A DNA stretch of 64,000 nucleotides from Lepidodermella squamata (Eukaryota > Gastrotricha): positions 2,232,001 through 2,296,000 of the forward strand of contig JBLDXI010000033.1 of assembly GCA_047495785.1 (NCBI GenBank). The letters are read 5' to 3'. Of this stretch, positions 37,527 to 48,876 are shown piece after piece. Under the pieces are notes generated by a model. That model was not told the origin of the DNA. It did no database searches and worked only from the letters and a program-made list of their open reading frames with translations. A program made the position numbers and the translations under genes. Each line of letters opens with the position of its first letter. Position 1 is the first letter of the stretch.

Positions 37527-38470
37527 ATGGATTTGTGGATGGTCATGTGGCTTGGCCTGTCAATATGTACGCCAATCAGCATCATTTTCCTGCTATATTT
37601 CACATCTTTCGTGCTTTTCATGCACAAATTGATGCTGAAAACCTTTTCGAATAGTATGTCTCCTGACGTATTGATGGCACCGTTCCTAGCCCTCGTTCAT
37701 CTCTACGCCTTCATCGGCCGTGTGTGGCATGGTTTCAGCGTTGAAGGGATTGAAAACATCCCGAAAACCGGCCCTGCACTCCTCGTTATCTACCACGCCC
37801 CATTTCCGATCGATGTCTATTACATGAATGCCGAAATTGTCCTCCAGTGCCGCAGACGAGTGCGATTTGTCGGCGATCGATTTCTCAAACTTGTTCCGGG
37901 TTTTGGGTCCTTGCTCGAGGCGCTCAATATCGCCCCAATGACCAGTGAAGAAATGTGCCAAGCGCTTCGAGATAAACACATTGTGGCTGTTTCGCCTGGC
38001 GGGCTTCGCGAGGCGCTGTTTTCAGACGACAAATACTCTCTTGTTTGGAACAATCGAGTTGGATTCGCCAAAGTCTGGCTTGACACTTGCTCTGTGGTGA
38101 GTAACTACCTTAACATTAATCTAACTCAATTTTTCTATTTATTTTATTTTTTCAGCCAATTATCCCTATTTTTACTCGAAATGGTCGTGAAACGTTTAGA
38201 CCAATTTTTGCCAAACAATTGCGATCTCTGTACGAACGTTGCCGCCTGCCTGTTGTGCCTGTTCTCGGCGGTTTCCCGGCCAAGCTGACGACGTACTTCG
38301 GCAAACCGGTTGTGATTCCAGAATCGATTCAAAAGATGAAACAAGACGACCCTGAGGCAGCTGCTAAATTGGTTGCTGAACGAACCGCCGAGGCCATCGA
38401 GGACCTTATCAAAACGCATCAGCGACTTCCGCCTAGTATTATCGAAGCGATGAAAGATCGTTTCTGTTAA
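37527..38470 (+). CDS. tmem68: TMEM68-type membrane acyltransferase
   Basis: Two exons (37527-38096 and 38156-38470) give 294 residues. Two or three hydrophobic segments occupy the first 65 residues. The acyltransferase core follows: VIYHAPFPIDVYY, with His90 and Asp96 in the HxxxxxD arrangement of this branch of the PlsC/DGAT-like superfamily; RFVGDRFLKLVPGF; VSPGGLREALFSDDKYSLVW; and IIPIFTRNGRE...VLGGFPAKLTTYFGKP. The family acts in the ER membrane; TMEM68 is reported to make triacylglycerol by a route separate from DGAT1/2. A splice-acceptor-like TTATCTAG lies about 25 nt before the ATG, and the HELLS gene starts 268 nt after the stop. Confidence 0.92.
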
Positions 38471-38738
38471 ATTAGTTGCCAAATCACTTATCTTCGCCAT
38501 GACAGTGAAGCCAAGATTTGATGCTATAATGTATAAAAATACAGCACCGATTCTTTCTTTTACTCGTTTGATAATGGATGCGTAACAAATTTTTATAATC
38601 AGGCATATGCTTCGAAGGGTACTATTTACTAATTATTTTTATGTTGTAACGAGTGTAATATTTCCTTGAAATATGGGCACTATAATGAGAAGATTATTTA
38701 ATAAATCGTTCTAAATTTGAATAGAATTTTTTGTTATC

Positions 38739-41700
38739 ATGAAACGAGGACGGCCACGTAAATTTGCGACAGACGTCGAGGAGGTTGGAGAATCCTCTGT
38801 TTCAGAATTACCAGTCAATTCGAAGAAGATGAAAACCGAGAAGAAAGTTCGGAACCCCGAATCAACGGAAAACACCCCGATGCCGACCCCTCCGCCTTCA
38901 GCTACTCCAGTCGAAGAAATCACGAGTGATAAAAAGCCTGAAACAGACGAAAAGCCGCAAGTTGAAGAGAAACCTGCGTTGAGTCGAGCTGAGATTAAAT
39001 CAGCAAAAATTGCAAAATTGAAAGATCTTCTAGTCTGTATTCAACAATATGCTCAATTCACTGCGTCTCAGCTAGCCGGGCAGAAGAAATTTCATGCCGA
39101 GGCCGCGAAAAAGAAGTCGAAAGGAGCCAGTCAAAAAGTGGCCGAAATGTTTAACGGCGAGCTACGGGATTATCAGGTCGACGGGGTTCGCTGGCTGCAG
39201 ATGTTGCACGACTTGGCTGTCAACGGCGTGTTAGCCGATGAAATGGGCCTCGGAAAAACTGTCATGGTGATCGCTACCATAGCGAAAATCGTCCAATCCG
39301 GAGCTCCAGGTCCTTTCCTAGTCATCGCGCCGTTGTCGACCCTGCCCAATTGGGTCAACGAGATTCAACGGTTCGTTCCTGATATACCGATGGTGCTGTT
39401 TCACGGCGATGCGAAGAAGCGCAGGGGGCTGAGAGCTGAGATTGAGAAAATGTGCTCGTTGCCGAAAAAATACGCCCCGGCCGAGAAGGTTTGCCCGATT
39501 GTTGTCACTTCGTACGAAATGGTCATAGCTGATACAACCTACCTCTCCCGCGTGAATTGGCGAATGCTTGTGGTTGACGAGGCGCAACGGTAATTTTTTT
39601 CAACATTTTTAATAAAGTTTTGAATGATTTTGTTACAGGTTGAAAAATGAAAATTGTGTTTTGCGGTCGAAATTGCGCAAATTTACCACTCCTCGTCGTT
39701 TGATCCTTACTGGCACGCCCATTCAGAACAGCCTCACCGAGTTGTGGTCCCTCATGTCTTTCTTAATGCCGGACATTTTCAATACGCGTCTTTCTTCATT
39801 CGAATCTCTACTCGATGAAATTCTCTCCGATGATTCTTCAATCTGGGTTACTGATGAAATCGACGCTAAGCAGAAAGAAGAAATCGTGAACCTGCTGCAC
39901 GACGTTTGCTGATATTTTTCTGAATTTTCATGCAAATTTTGCTTCTTTTTTTTTACTCAGATTTTGCGTCCATTCATCTTGCGTCGGTTGAAAAGTGATG
40001 TCGATCTGTCGATTCCGCCGAAGAAGGAGCTTGTGCTACGTTGCCGGCTTACAGACAAGCAGAGCGAGTTGTACACGAAGCTCATCGATCACACGATCGA
40101 ACAAGCCGATAGAAGTCGCAAGGGCGAACTTCAGGAGGACGAAATCGCCGAAAGTGGAACAAGGCGTGATCGCCAGCAAACGGTCTTTTTCGGTGTTAAC
40201 GACGACACAGACTACGACCAGCCTGATATTGGTTTCTACGAATCGGTTCTCAAGCAACAAAAGCCTGAAACGACTTGCGACGATGACGGGGAAGATGACG
40301 ACGAAGATGACGACGACGATGCTGAGGAGAAAGAAGCTGAATTAGACGTCGATTTCTGGATTCAAAATGCTACAATGTCGCTGAGAAATACGATGATGCA
40401 ACTTCGAAAATGGTATAATTTATTACGGATTTATGTCATTTCAGCAGAGAAATTTCAGAAATCGACATTACAGAAAATTAAAATGATTTTTATTTTATCG
40501 TCATTTAAGTATCAACCAACGCGTCATTAAAACTCTGAATAATTAATTTTATTATTACTTAGGTTAAATCCGAAAACTACAAAACCCAAAAACTCGGAAT
40601 ATGTTTCCAATTATTTTTCGAAACTCAGAACTCATTTACTCCAAAAACTAGAAAATTCGGGAAACTCAGTAAAGTTTCAGAACGAACTCCAAGCCAAGAT
40701 CCGTTTCTGATGAGATCTGGCCATCGGGTGATCAAGAGACGCACACCAGTAAAAGACCTAATTTTCAAGGTTCAACGATAATTGGCGTTCAATGTTCAGA
40801 GGATCGAACGTTCAAGCGGTCGGTTAATTTGCTGAAACAATTTGCTGAAACCATCGAAGATTGCCTCGATCGTTTCGAGAAAAATTAGCAGATCTTCGTC
40901 CGCGGAAAGGCCGACGAATAGACTGTGGTTAGGACAGCATCAGGGAGCTGCTGGTCAAGTTGGAAATATTAAGCGTGGCGAGTGCGTTCGATGTGCGCAC
41001 CGATGTCGACTCTGTTAGCATGGCTTGGAAGCTGTCGTCAAGACGGATCAATCGTTGAAAGAAAATTGGCATTTCCGGATTCCATGGCCTGGCAAAAATA
41101 AAATGATGCTATACTTGCCACAGTACCTCTGACCTATCCTTGCCAATAGCAACAGGCAAATTCACGTGGAAGCCTTCGTCGCTCGCATCTGGGTCTTGTT
41201 GAGCGGGGTGGAAAGACTGCTGCTGCATTGAACCTAACTTGCAACTGATTTTCGTATAGAATATTGGAGAGGAAACAATTTTCAAAAGTTTTCGATTGGA
41301 CACTGAATGGGGTCGTGATGAAAATTATAACAAGACGTGTGGCTCTAATTTCGGACATTGCCTTAAACAAATAATAATAATGGCTTTATTTTTACTCCTT
41401 GCGACTGAGCATCTCTAACAGTTTCCCAGTTTCAGGGAGTGGGCATTATACTGCCTAACACAGGTATATACGGAATCATCTTTGCATGTCCAGGTCTGGG
41501 GCGAAGTGACTTGCTCAGGGCCGCAAGACTTTTTGGCGTTGCTTTGCGGGTAGTCGGGATCGAATGCACGACCTTCCTTAAGCAAAGGAAGTCTTTCAAC
41601 GTCTGAAGTTAGGAGCTTTGATTTAAGACAGTTTTCAAAATTAGACAGTGAAAATTTGACAAAGGAGAATAGCGCTCGATGAGAAGAATCTGGCCTGTAG

Positions 41701-43054
41701 GCTCTGATTTCGGACAGACATCCAATTGTCAACTGACAGTGGGACACGGTTTCAAGTTTCGAATGTCCCAAAATTAAACGCCACGATTATTCGATTCACC
41801 CCATCAGAGCTGGTCCTAGTCAAACCACAGCCCACTGCTTATAGGAATTCCAATTAAATTATTCTGAGTTTTCTAAGTTAATTACAATATTAATTTTTCG
41901 AGTTTTCAGATTTCAGATTTATTACTTTAAAATAATGTTGAGTTTTTCATTCTTAAATGACGCTCAGAAAAATTATTCATTAATTTTCGGAAGTGTCATG
42001 TTCTGAATTGACGCGATATTTCAGAGCAAAATTTCTGAAATGTCGTTATGCGGGTGCTCACTTGAACTTTTTTCGATTTCAGCGTGAATCATCCGTACTT
42101 GTTCCGAAATTCGTATGTGATAAATGAGCAGTTCATCAACGTTTCTTGCAAGTTGCGATTGATGGACGCGATGTTGCAGAAGCTTTTGCAAGATCCTAAA
42201 GCTGGCCATAAAGTCATTATCTACAGCCAGTTTGTCATGAACCTGGAGATTCTCGCTCAATACTGTGATTATCGAGGGGTTAGTTTATAAATTGATCGCC
42301 TTATTTTCACACTTCATTATTTTTTATTTAAAGTGGAGGTATGTTCGTATCGATGGTGCCACGAATCTTGAAGACCGTAGTAAATTCGTAAGTTGAAGGA
42401 TTCCCCGATTTTCAGAGCTCACGTCAGTGTATTTCAGATCAAGGTGTTCAACACCGATCCAAATGTGCTAATTTTCCTCGTTTCAACGCGTGCTGGCGGC
42501 CTGGGAATCAATCTGACGGCGGCTGATACCGTTTTTCTGTACGATTCCGACTGGAACCCACAAATGGACCTGCAGGCACGTGATCGCTGCCATCGCATCG
42601 GCCAAACGCGGCCTGTTGTTATCTATCGATTGATTGTTTCCAACACTATCGACGAACGAATGTGGGACTGCGCAACTGGCAAGCGGCGACTTGAACGCAT
42701 TGTCCTTTTGCAATGTAAGTCCTTTCAATGGCTCGTTTTATAAGGTGGACTGAACATTTTTTCGATCTAGCTGCTTTCGTTAGCGCCGCTGATTCGTTGC
42801 TAGGGGCGTCTTCGACTGCCGAGCAGCTTCAAGCTCAGAACAACCCGGCTAAGCCGACGAAACTCTCGTTCAGCATCAACGATCTCGTCGCGCTGTTGAA
42901 GCAGCGAGACTGGGAGGAAGAGGACGATTCAGCTTTCAGCTTCGACGCGCCGGAAGCCGAGGTCGATCGTCGGCTTGCAGTGTTACTGGATCGCAGTGAT
43001 TTGTACGAGGAAATGCGCAAGAGCCAATCGGCTAAACCAAGCTCTTCAAAATGA
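38739..43054 (+). CDS. hells: HELLS/LSH SNF2-family chromatin remodeler
   Basis: Seven exons (38739-39589, 39639-39903, 39961-40412, 42083-42278, 42334-42387, 42438-42714, 42771-43054) give 792 residues in frame throughout. The N-terminus starts with an AT-hook-like KRGRPRK. The helicase core has [19 protein letters not shown] (motif I), VVDEAQRLKN (II), [16 protein letters not shown] (III), [12 protein letters not shown], then after an acidic insert [57 protein letters not shown] (V) and [17 protein letters not shown] (VI). The C-terminal [20 protein letters not shown] and [13 protein letters not shown] segments are specific to the HELLS/DDM1 group. That group slides nucleosomes and supports DNA methylation and heterochromatin. 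Motif II reads DEAQ instead of DEGH. Intron 3 is 1.67 kb; all others are below 60 nt. Confidence 0.94.
40413..42082. other. enlarged intron 3 of HELLS
   Basis: This 1670-nt intron sits in a gene whose other introns are 49-59 nt. Both ends carry AT-rich stretches with repeated ACTCGGAA/TTCTGAGTTTTC-like words in opposite orientation (near 40580-40670 and 41860-41990). The core (about 40690-41830) differs in composition and carries minus-strand reading frames, suggesting an insertion. Element boundaries could not be fixed. Confidence 0.45.
41415..41771 (-). CDS. possible nested Cys-containing protein, hypothetical
   Basis: A 118-codon minus-strand frame inside HELLS intron 3, starting at an ATG. 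It has several cysteines near its end (SCGPE, WTCKDD, YTCVRQ) and no signal peptide. A second minus-strand region just left (41109-41370) repeats parts of it in shifted frames (SEIRA, SNFENC versus KTFENC), as if a small unit was duplicated and decayed. No family was recognised. It may be a pseudogene or part of a mobile insert. Confidence 0.25.
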   Translation of the reverse strand: MGHSKLETVSHCQLTIGCLSEIRAYRPDSSHRALFSFVKFSLSNFENCLKSKLLTSDVERLPLLKEGRAFDPDYPQSNAKKSCGPEQVTSPQTWTCKDDSVYTCVRQYNAHSLKLGNC

Positions 43055-43428
43055 CATCCATGACTTTTTCAATTTTGCATTTCATTTTAAATCATATCAT
43101 ACTATCATTTCTGTGTATGTACTATGTATTAGTTTCTTAGAAGGTAACTTTGCTTGTTGCAGAGAATGCTTCATATCTATATTCACGTGTTGCGAACGAA
43201 TTAGTCGTAATTCTTTCAGTATGCATAATCATCTTTCCAGTTAACGGAAATAAAGAATCTGGCCCGGTTATTGACTTTTTTGACAAGTTTTATGCAGTAG
43301 TTTTTGCAGTAGTAGTATGCAGTAGTAAGCTGCCGAATTGAACCTCGGACTCAACAAATTAAATGTTAAAATTCTTAACTCAAGTAAAAATGTACTGAAA
43401 TTTAAATTTCATTTTTACATTTTTGGTA
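43055..43428. other. 3' flank of HELLS
   Basis: AT-rich sequence with AATAAA near 43248. No gene. Confidence 0.45.
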
Positions 43429-43807
43429 CCGTCAACTGAGGTGACTTTGGGCAGTGGGGTCACTTAGACGTACCAAAATGGGGTGACTTTGGCATATAAA
43501 AAATCGGAGAAGGTAAGGTGAGTGGGGTACCGTTACATTGCCTGGAGGAAATTCTGTCTGAAAATGGCATACGATTTTCATTTTGATCAGACGGCTCCAG
43601 TTGCACAGTCACGAAAGATTTAAATTTTTCGAAAATTACCCAAAACTTCACCTGCTATTTATTATATGTCCCTAGATGGGTTGTATTGATGTGCATTGCA
43701 CACATTCAGGCTGGCTTTTCCTTGGGCTATCCAACGGCATCCCACCCACGGGGTATTTACCTTACATTCTTCGATTTTTTATATGCCAAAGTCACCCCAG
43801 TTGACGG
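43429..43807. mobile_element. 379-bp TA-flanked MITE (Tc1/mariner-like)
   Basis: Terminal inverted repeats CCGTCAACTGAGGTGACTTT (left) and the near-identical inverse ending at 43807 (one mismatch over about 22 bp) are bounded by TA at 43427-43428 and 43808-43809. The interior has no coding capacity, as expected of a non-autonomous element. TA duplication points to Tc1/mariner-type transposition. The left repeat is followed by further GTGACTTTGG-like copies. Confidence 0.75.
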
Positions 43808-43860
43808 TACACATTTTCCTCAGTATGTTTCTGATAATTTTCCGAATTCATTGATGGAAA

Positions 43861-46575
43861 TTTCTCGGGTAAAATCCTGTAAAAAATAAAAGCGATAAAT
43901 AATTTTATTTTCACAATTAATTGTTGAATTTGTTGAGGTGAGAAATAAAAATTCCACCTCAACGAATAAATTGTAGCATTATTTCCTCAAATTTAGACAA
44001 AAACATTTGACGCGTCAAAATTTTCACGTAATTTTTAAGAACTAGAAACGAAACACGGCCACTGCGCTAACGAATGAAATTATGGCTGTTCTGCTGTTCT
44101 GCTGTTTTGCTCTATTTCGCCAGTCGATCTTCCGGTGTTATAGAGCCATTCCCATTTCCTCTAACATTAGGTCCATTTGGTCATTTTGAGCTGTCTTATA
44201 AGGAGAAAGACGGACAGGAGGATGGGTCCGGATGGTCTGTTTTCTTTCCAAGGAAAGCGTCGGATGAAAATCGCAACGACTTTGGCAGTATTATGGTTGA
44301 TTTTGCTCATACTATTTCGCCTACTTGGTACGTGCCAGAATCCGAAAAGATAAAGGTATTGCTCACAAAACATATCAGGAAACCCCTTATAATGATAATG
44401 TTCACATTTTTACCTCGCTAGATGTGGACTATAAGCTATTCCATGATTGTCTACTACAGTGTAATCGATAATAATTGTACAAAGGAGCTGACAAAGGAGA
44501 ATGAAAATGATACTCGGAGAAACTGCGACGTCGATGGTCTACAAAGCTTTAAATTTGGATTTAAGGATGGAACTGCTTATTCTAATTTACCGGCTTCAGA
44601 AAAAATCATGAAGCTAATGGGCATAAAATGTAAAGCGAATCAGTTGGAAATCAAGTTCGAATCGAAGGATCAAAAGGGCAAATCGCTGAGGGATTTATGT
44701 GCTTTTAATATAACAGCCTTTATTTTCGATATGCATCTGGATGTAGAAGATCTTTATGCAGGACCTTCAATTCAGGTATTAGGAATTAGGAATGTAATGT
44801 TTGCAATAATATATAGCCCAACAATTATTTTATACAGGCGAGTGGTTGCAATATATCACAAAACGATGCTTGGACCGGCTGGAGATTGATGGCGCAAGCT
44901 TTCAAGAGTAATTGCGAGCACGATGAGGAGTCAAGGTGGAACTTTGAGAGTGACTTCACGATAGAATTTGATCACGCCGAATTCGAACAAATCAATGGAT
45001 TCAATAAATATAAGGATCATAGTCCCGTGTATAATTACTGGTATGCAATCAACTTCGACAAAGACACTTACACATTCAGACTTCCGCTAGCGTTGACGCA
45101 GCAACGACTGACATTCCCGAGTTATAACAGGGTTTGTGGCAGTGATATAAACGGCGTGCCCTGCATGTATATTTATACATGCGGTGACGCCTCGTTGGAT
45201 TGCATTTATGACTGCCGACCGAATAAGGACGTATTGCGCTGGTTCGAATGCAGAGAAGAAACTAATAGATTTCTATGGCAATACCCTATAACGAAAAAGT
45301 CGGAGGTGCGACTAACTAGGCATTTATTCATTTATCAGTCTTCAAATGATTTCACCATGACTCTTCGATGCCCGCAGTTCCTAGCGTGGGAGAATATCTC
45401 TTGGTATTATTTCGACAATGGCAAGTCACTTGAGTTTGAACCCGAATATTCGCAATCTATAAATTCTGATGAAGATGGAGATCGAACGTCGTTGGTTTTT
45501 GTAACTAACAGCATAAGTACTTTTCAAACTTGGTGGGCTATTCGTTGCGGACACAATTTTCCTGTGAAATATGCGAACGGAAAGGAACAAGACCTGTACA
45601 AAACATTGATGAACTATCATGTTACAGTCAACAACGCGCAAGATTCCCCCATCGAGTGGTGTGTTTTGTATGCAAACGATGTGCCGATTGTTGGTCCCGT
45701 GGCTGTATTTCCAGATTCTAACGACGCTCAGTTGCAGCTTCGCTTGTTATGCCAACCTGTGGACAAAACATGTGGTGATTCGTTAGCTTCTTACTTTGTC
45801 GATTACGACGATGAAGGCTTGTGGTTGCCGAACATTGAAATTAATTGGCATGGCGAGACCAAATACCGCAATAATTTCCAAATATTTCAGAAGTCCCTAC
45901 CGTCATGGTTGACTGTAAAAGTTACCCCGTTGTCTCTGGAAGACAGCTGTCAGATCAGTTTGAAGATTCGAATAAAGAAAGTTGGCAAAGCTGCGAACTG
46001 GGGTCACTTTGGGGCATTTACGATATCGATCTTCGATGATCATAACCCGAGCGAAATCATACCTCTCTACGATTTCGAAGTAATGACTTCGCGAGTGTAT
46101 GCGAATGAAAGAAGCCGCTTCTCTCCAACAGGAAATTTCTTCCCGAACGGTAAATTTTCACTGCTGAGAGGCGTTTTATTGATGTTTCGATAATTTTTGT
46201 ATTCCTTATTCATTTTTTTGCCAGCACCGCTTGAAGCTTTGACGACATTCGGTACTCGGCCGCCGAAATTAACAACTACTCGAGTCACGCAATCAACAAG
46301 TACGCCTTATGCGCCGACTGAATCCGTGCCTGAAGACGATGAACACTTTGTTCATCCTAATTTGTTCAAAACTTCGACGCCATTTTGGTGGCCTGACGAT
46401 ACATTTATCACGAGCGCTTGTAACCGAAAACTTGCGTACATTTTCGGCTATCTTCAGGTTATTCTCGGTTTGTGGACTAATTTTCTGAGGTGAAATTAAA
46501 AAATGGAATGTTTAACCGATGATTTTTGGCTTCCTATCCCCTATCCACCTGGACCAGTTATCAGTTAAATATAAC
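43861..46575 (+). repeat. segmental duplication, copy A
   Basis: About 2.7 kb here matches 60905-64000 with high identity in the same orientation. The match covers roughly 200 nt of 5' flank (shared GATAAATAATTTTATTTTCA and CCACCTCAACGAATAAATTG stretches), the whole unknown secreted-protein gene and some 3' flank (TGTTTAACCGATGATTTTT). The copies lie 14 kb apart with transposons between. Confidence 0.9.
44074..46493 (+). CDS. unrecognised secreted or surface-anchored protein, copy A
   Basis: Four exons (44074-44355, 44422-44775, 44838-46149, 46225-46493), with introns of 66, 62 and 75 nt, give 738 residues in frame. There is a signal peptide (MKLWLFCCSAVLLYFASRS). A large ectodomain rich in Trp, Tyr, Phe, Asp and Cys follows (for example MYIYTCGDASLDCIYDCRP and CGDSLASYFVDYDDEGLWLP). 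Next comes a Thr/Pro-rich stalk (RPPKLTTTRVTQSTSTPYAP), then a C-terminal hydrophobic segment (AYIFGYLQVILGLWTNF) suited to a membrane or GPI anchor. No known domain was recognised. The near-identical copy at 61109-63915 is disrupted; splice sites are conserved between the two, which supports this model. Confidence 0.8.
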
Positions 46576-47191
46576 TGATAAAACTGAAATAAAAAAAATC
46601 AGGACGTGCGGGATGACCTGCGGGATGTATCCCGCAGTGCATCCCGCAAGTGTCCGGCAGCTTCCCGCCCAAGTGCGGGATGACCTGCGGGATGAAGTGC
46701 GGGATGAACTCTTTACGACCGATTATCCGACCCGTCAAGCCGTCAGGCTTGAACATATGAATCAACGCACTCGAACCTCTGATAATAAAATAAAAATAAT
46801 CATGCCGCCATATCTGCGCAGCTGAAATTTAACTGACTTTGCACGCAATTTCAGCGCGAACCAAGTATCGCCGGTCAATAAATCTTATATCGGCGGATAG
46901 CCCTCAAAATTCTGTACAAACTATCAGCGGCCGCTGTCCCAATTCGCCGCCGATCGTATCGAAATCGGCTTCAGAAATCGCGATTTTGGCCATGGCCGCA
47001 CGCCAATTTAAACGATCAGTCGTCCTGTTGTTTTTAATCTAAATTGTATATCCTTCATACATCTTCTTATACATCTTTTACATCTTCAGTAATAAGAATA
47101 AGCAATAATCGATGGTTGTGAGTTGTGAGACAGTTGGATAGTCCGTTTTTTTTACGTACACCACTATCATCCTTGACGATACACCTAACAA
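46494..47191. other. intergenic with short repeats
   Basis: It contains a near-perfect palindrome at about 46558-46582 (TTATCAGTTAAATATAACTG core) and the GCGGGATG array at 46605-46710. No gene is supported. Confidence 0.5.
46605..46710. repeat. GCGGGATG direct and inverted word cluster
   Basis: The word TGCGGGATG occurs four or five times in direct orientation, with CATCCCGCA / TATCCCGCA as inverse copies between them, within 106 bp. The spacing is irregular (about 13-15 bp between neighbours), and the cluster can fold into hairpins. Confidence 0.8.
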
Positions 47192-47286
47192 CGACAGACC
47201 GACAGACGGACCGGCCGCCGAGTGCGACCTACGACAACGGGAGTTCCCCGTCATTTCTAAAATTTTTGCGAATTTCATTGACGAAA
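47192..47286. repeat. 95-bp segment identical to the LINE 5' end region
   Basis: These 95 bp match 60811-60905 with no mismatch by eye, and about 30 bp further left match with a small indel. At 60811-60905 the segment lies just upstream of the minus-strand LINE ORF1, so this is probably a second, truncated LINE 5' end. Confidence 0.75.
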
Positions 47287-47347
47287 CGCGATGCGATGCG
47301 ATTTATTGACAGCGACAACCAGTGAATCAATAATAATTGTAATCACC

Positions 47348-47659
47348 CATAGAGATCAGATTAATCAGAGAAGAAACTCAATGCAAAAATTTTCTGAAAA
47401 AAGTCAGCGAGTTTTTTAAGAAGGATTTTTTTATTCCGAATTATTATCGATGGCCTAGAAACTGCATATTTTTGTTTTGCATCTTGAAAACTGACATTGA
47501 GCATACATAGAGAAACCTGATGACTAAATTTGATGTTTTCCCGTAAGCTCGAAGAGGGCAGGTATTATTAAAATTCCTCCTTAATGAAAAAATTGCGAAA
47601 TGAATTTGTACAGAATTTTTTCTGCATCAGTTTCCTCTCTGGTTAATCTGATCTCTATG
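47348..47659. mobile_element. 312-bp MITE with 8-bp TSD (P/hAT-like ends)
   Basis: Terminal inverted repeats begin CATAGAGATCAGATTAA and extend imperfectly over about 48 bp. The element is flanked by the direct repeat TAATCACC at 47340-47347 and 47660-47667. It has no coding capacity. An 8-bp duplication with CATAG termini fits P-superfamily or hAT elements. Confidence 0.82.
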
Positions 47660-47819
47660 TAATCACCATAGAAGGAAACAAAAAAGAACAAAAAATTAAT
47701 ACGGCCAATAAATCGTAGTAGGTACTTATAGTTAATATTCGTTGTAATCTTCCTTCACTTTAATGTAAAATAAAATTGCATTTTGAAATTATCTGCATAA
47801 TTCTCATAAACATCTCAAA

Positions 47820-48421
47820 TCGATTTCAGGGTGGCTTTTCCAGATTTTTCTGCCGCTCTGCTGAACAATAGGCGGTCGAGTTCTTGCTGCGGAACTCGAA
47901 CAACGATGTACGACGGCATCATCGGGTCGAAGTTCAACTACTGCGACGCCGTCATCGATCAGGGCTGCAAGACCCAGCTGGATCGACTTCAACACGCGCA
48001 AAACAAAGCCGTTCGTGCCGTTCTCGACGTCAGTCCTGACGTGCCCGCCGATGAAGTTCTCGTGCGATTGCGATGGGTGAATCTGCAAGGCAAACGACTG
48101 GTCCACCTGGCTACAACCATGTGGAAGTGCAGCAGGGATCCTGAGACCCCCGAGGCACTCTCGTCGCTAGTCAAGCCGATGAACCAACAGCATGACCACA
48201 ACACTCGAGGCGCCGCCACCGGGAAGTACGTCAAACCATCGTGCAAGCTCGCCACAGGCCAGCGCTCGTTCCCAACCAAGGCCATCCAGTGGTGGAACCA
48301 GCTGCCAGCGAAGATCAGGCTGTCCGCTTCCACAAAGGCGTGCCGGCAAGCCACGCTCGAATTCCTACGCGAACAGGCCAAACACGACGCCATCATCAAG
48401 GTGAAGAGCGAGCGAAAGTAG
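47820..48421 (+). pseudogene. 3'-terminal fragment of a LINE ORF2 (plus strand)
   Basis: An open frame of about 196 codons has the C-terminal pattern of non-LTR retrotransposon polymerases: YCDAVIDQG...LDRLQHAQNKAVRAVL, then a helical region, then WWNQLPAKIRLSASTKACRQATLEF (the WNxLP...S...F motif). It lacks the polymerase core and starts without an ATG, as in a 5'-truncated insertion. It is GC-richer than its surroundings. The orientation is opposite to the large LINE at 48877-60905, and the two meet tail to tail. Confidence 0.7.
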
Positions 48422-48424
48422 AAG

Positions 48425-48876
48425 GAACTCAACGCCTCTCTGCAGCCGCAGGTCGCGTTCAATCCGTACTCCAAAGCCGCCTTCGTCTACAACTACGTGC
48501 CAAACTAAATGAGTTTTCCAAATTTCTATTTATATTTTTCAAAGCCTATACTCAACCAAATGTAATATACTTTATTTTCTTTTATAGCTCCGTCATTAAA
48601 TTATCTATATTTTAGCTCCGTGGAATTACCTCTTGTAAATTATCTCTACTCTTGTAAATAATTCTCCAACTAGTCTTTTGGTAGCTTTCTTGCTACGACG
48701 GCGTTTGTAGGCTTCGCTGAGTGAGTGGAAAAGCCACCTGGGCACTAATGCCTGGGCCCTGGAGAAACAGTCAGCAATAACTGGAGTACCAGGGGTAGGG
48801 ATTTCAATCAAGTAGTTAGTAAACCAGTTCAAACTTTCCTAGAGCGTAAGCTCGCGATTTTCTCACAAGCTCCGCC
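48425..48876. other. converging 3' ends of two LINE copies
   Basis: This interval lies between the plus-strand LINE fragment and the last minus-strand LINE frame and probably contains both 3' UTRs. The exact border and any poly-A-like tails could not be fixed. Confidence 0.4.

Noticed and set aside
44356-44421. Reading through the first 66 nt after exon 1 of the secreted-protein gene as coding
   Set aside because: It ends in a stop in frame, while GT...CTAG borders of 66 nt (68 nt in copy B) keep the frame into exon 2.
46605-46710. Possible CRISPR-like array
   Set aside because: Repeats are too short, irregularly spaced and in both orientations; the DNA is clearly eukaryotic.
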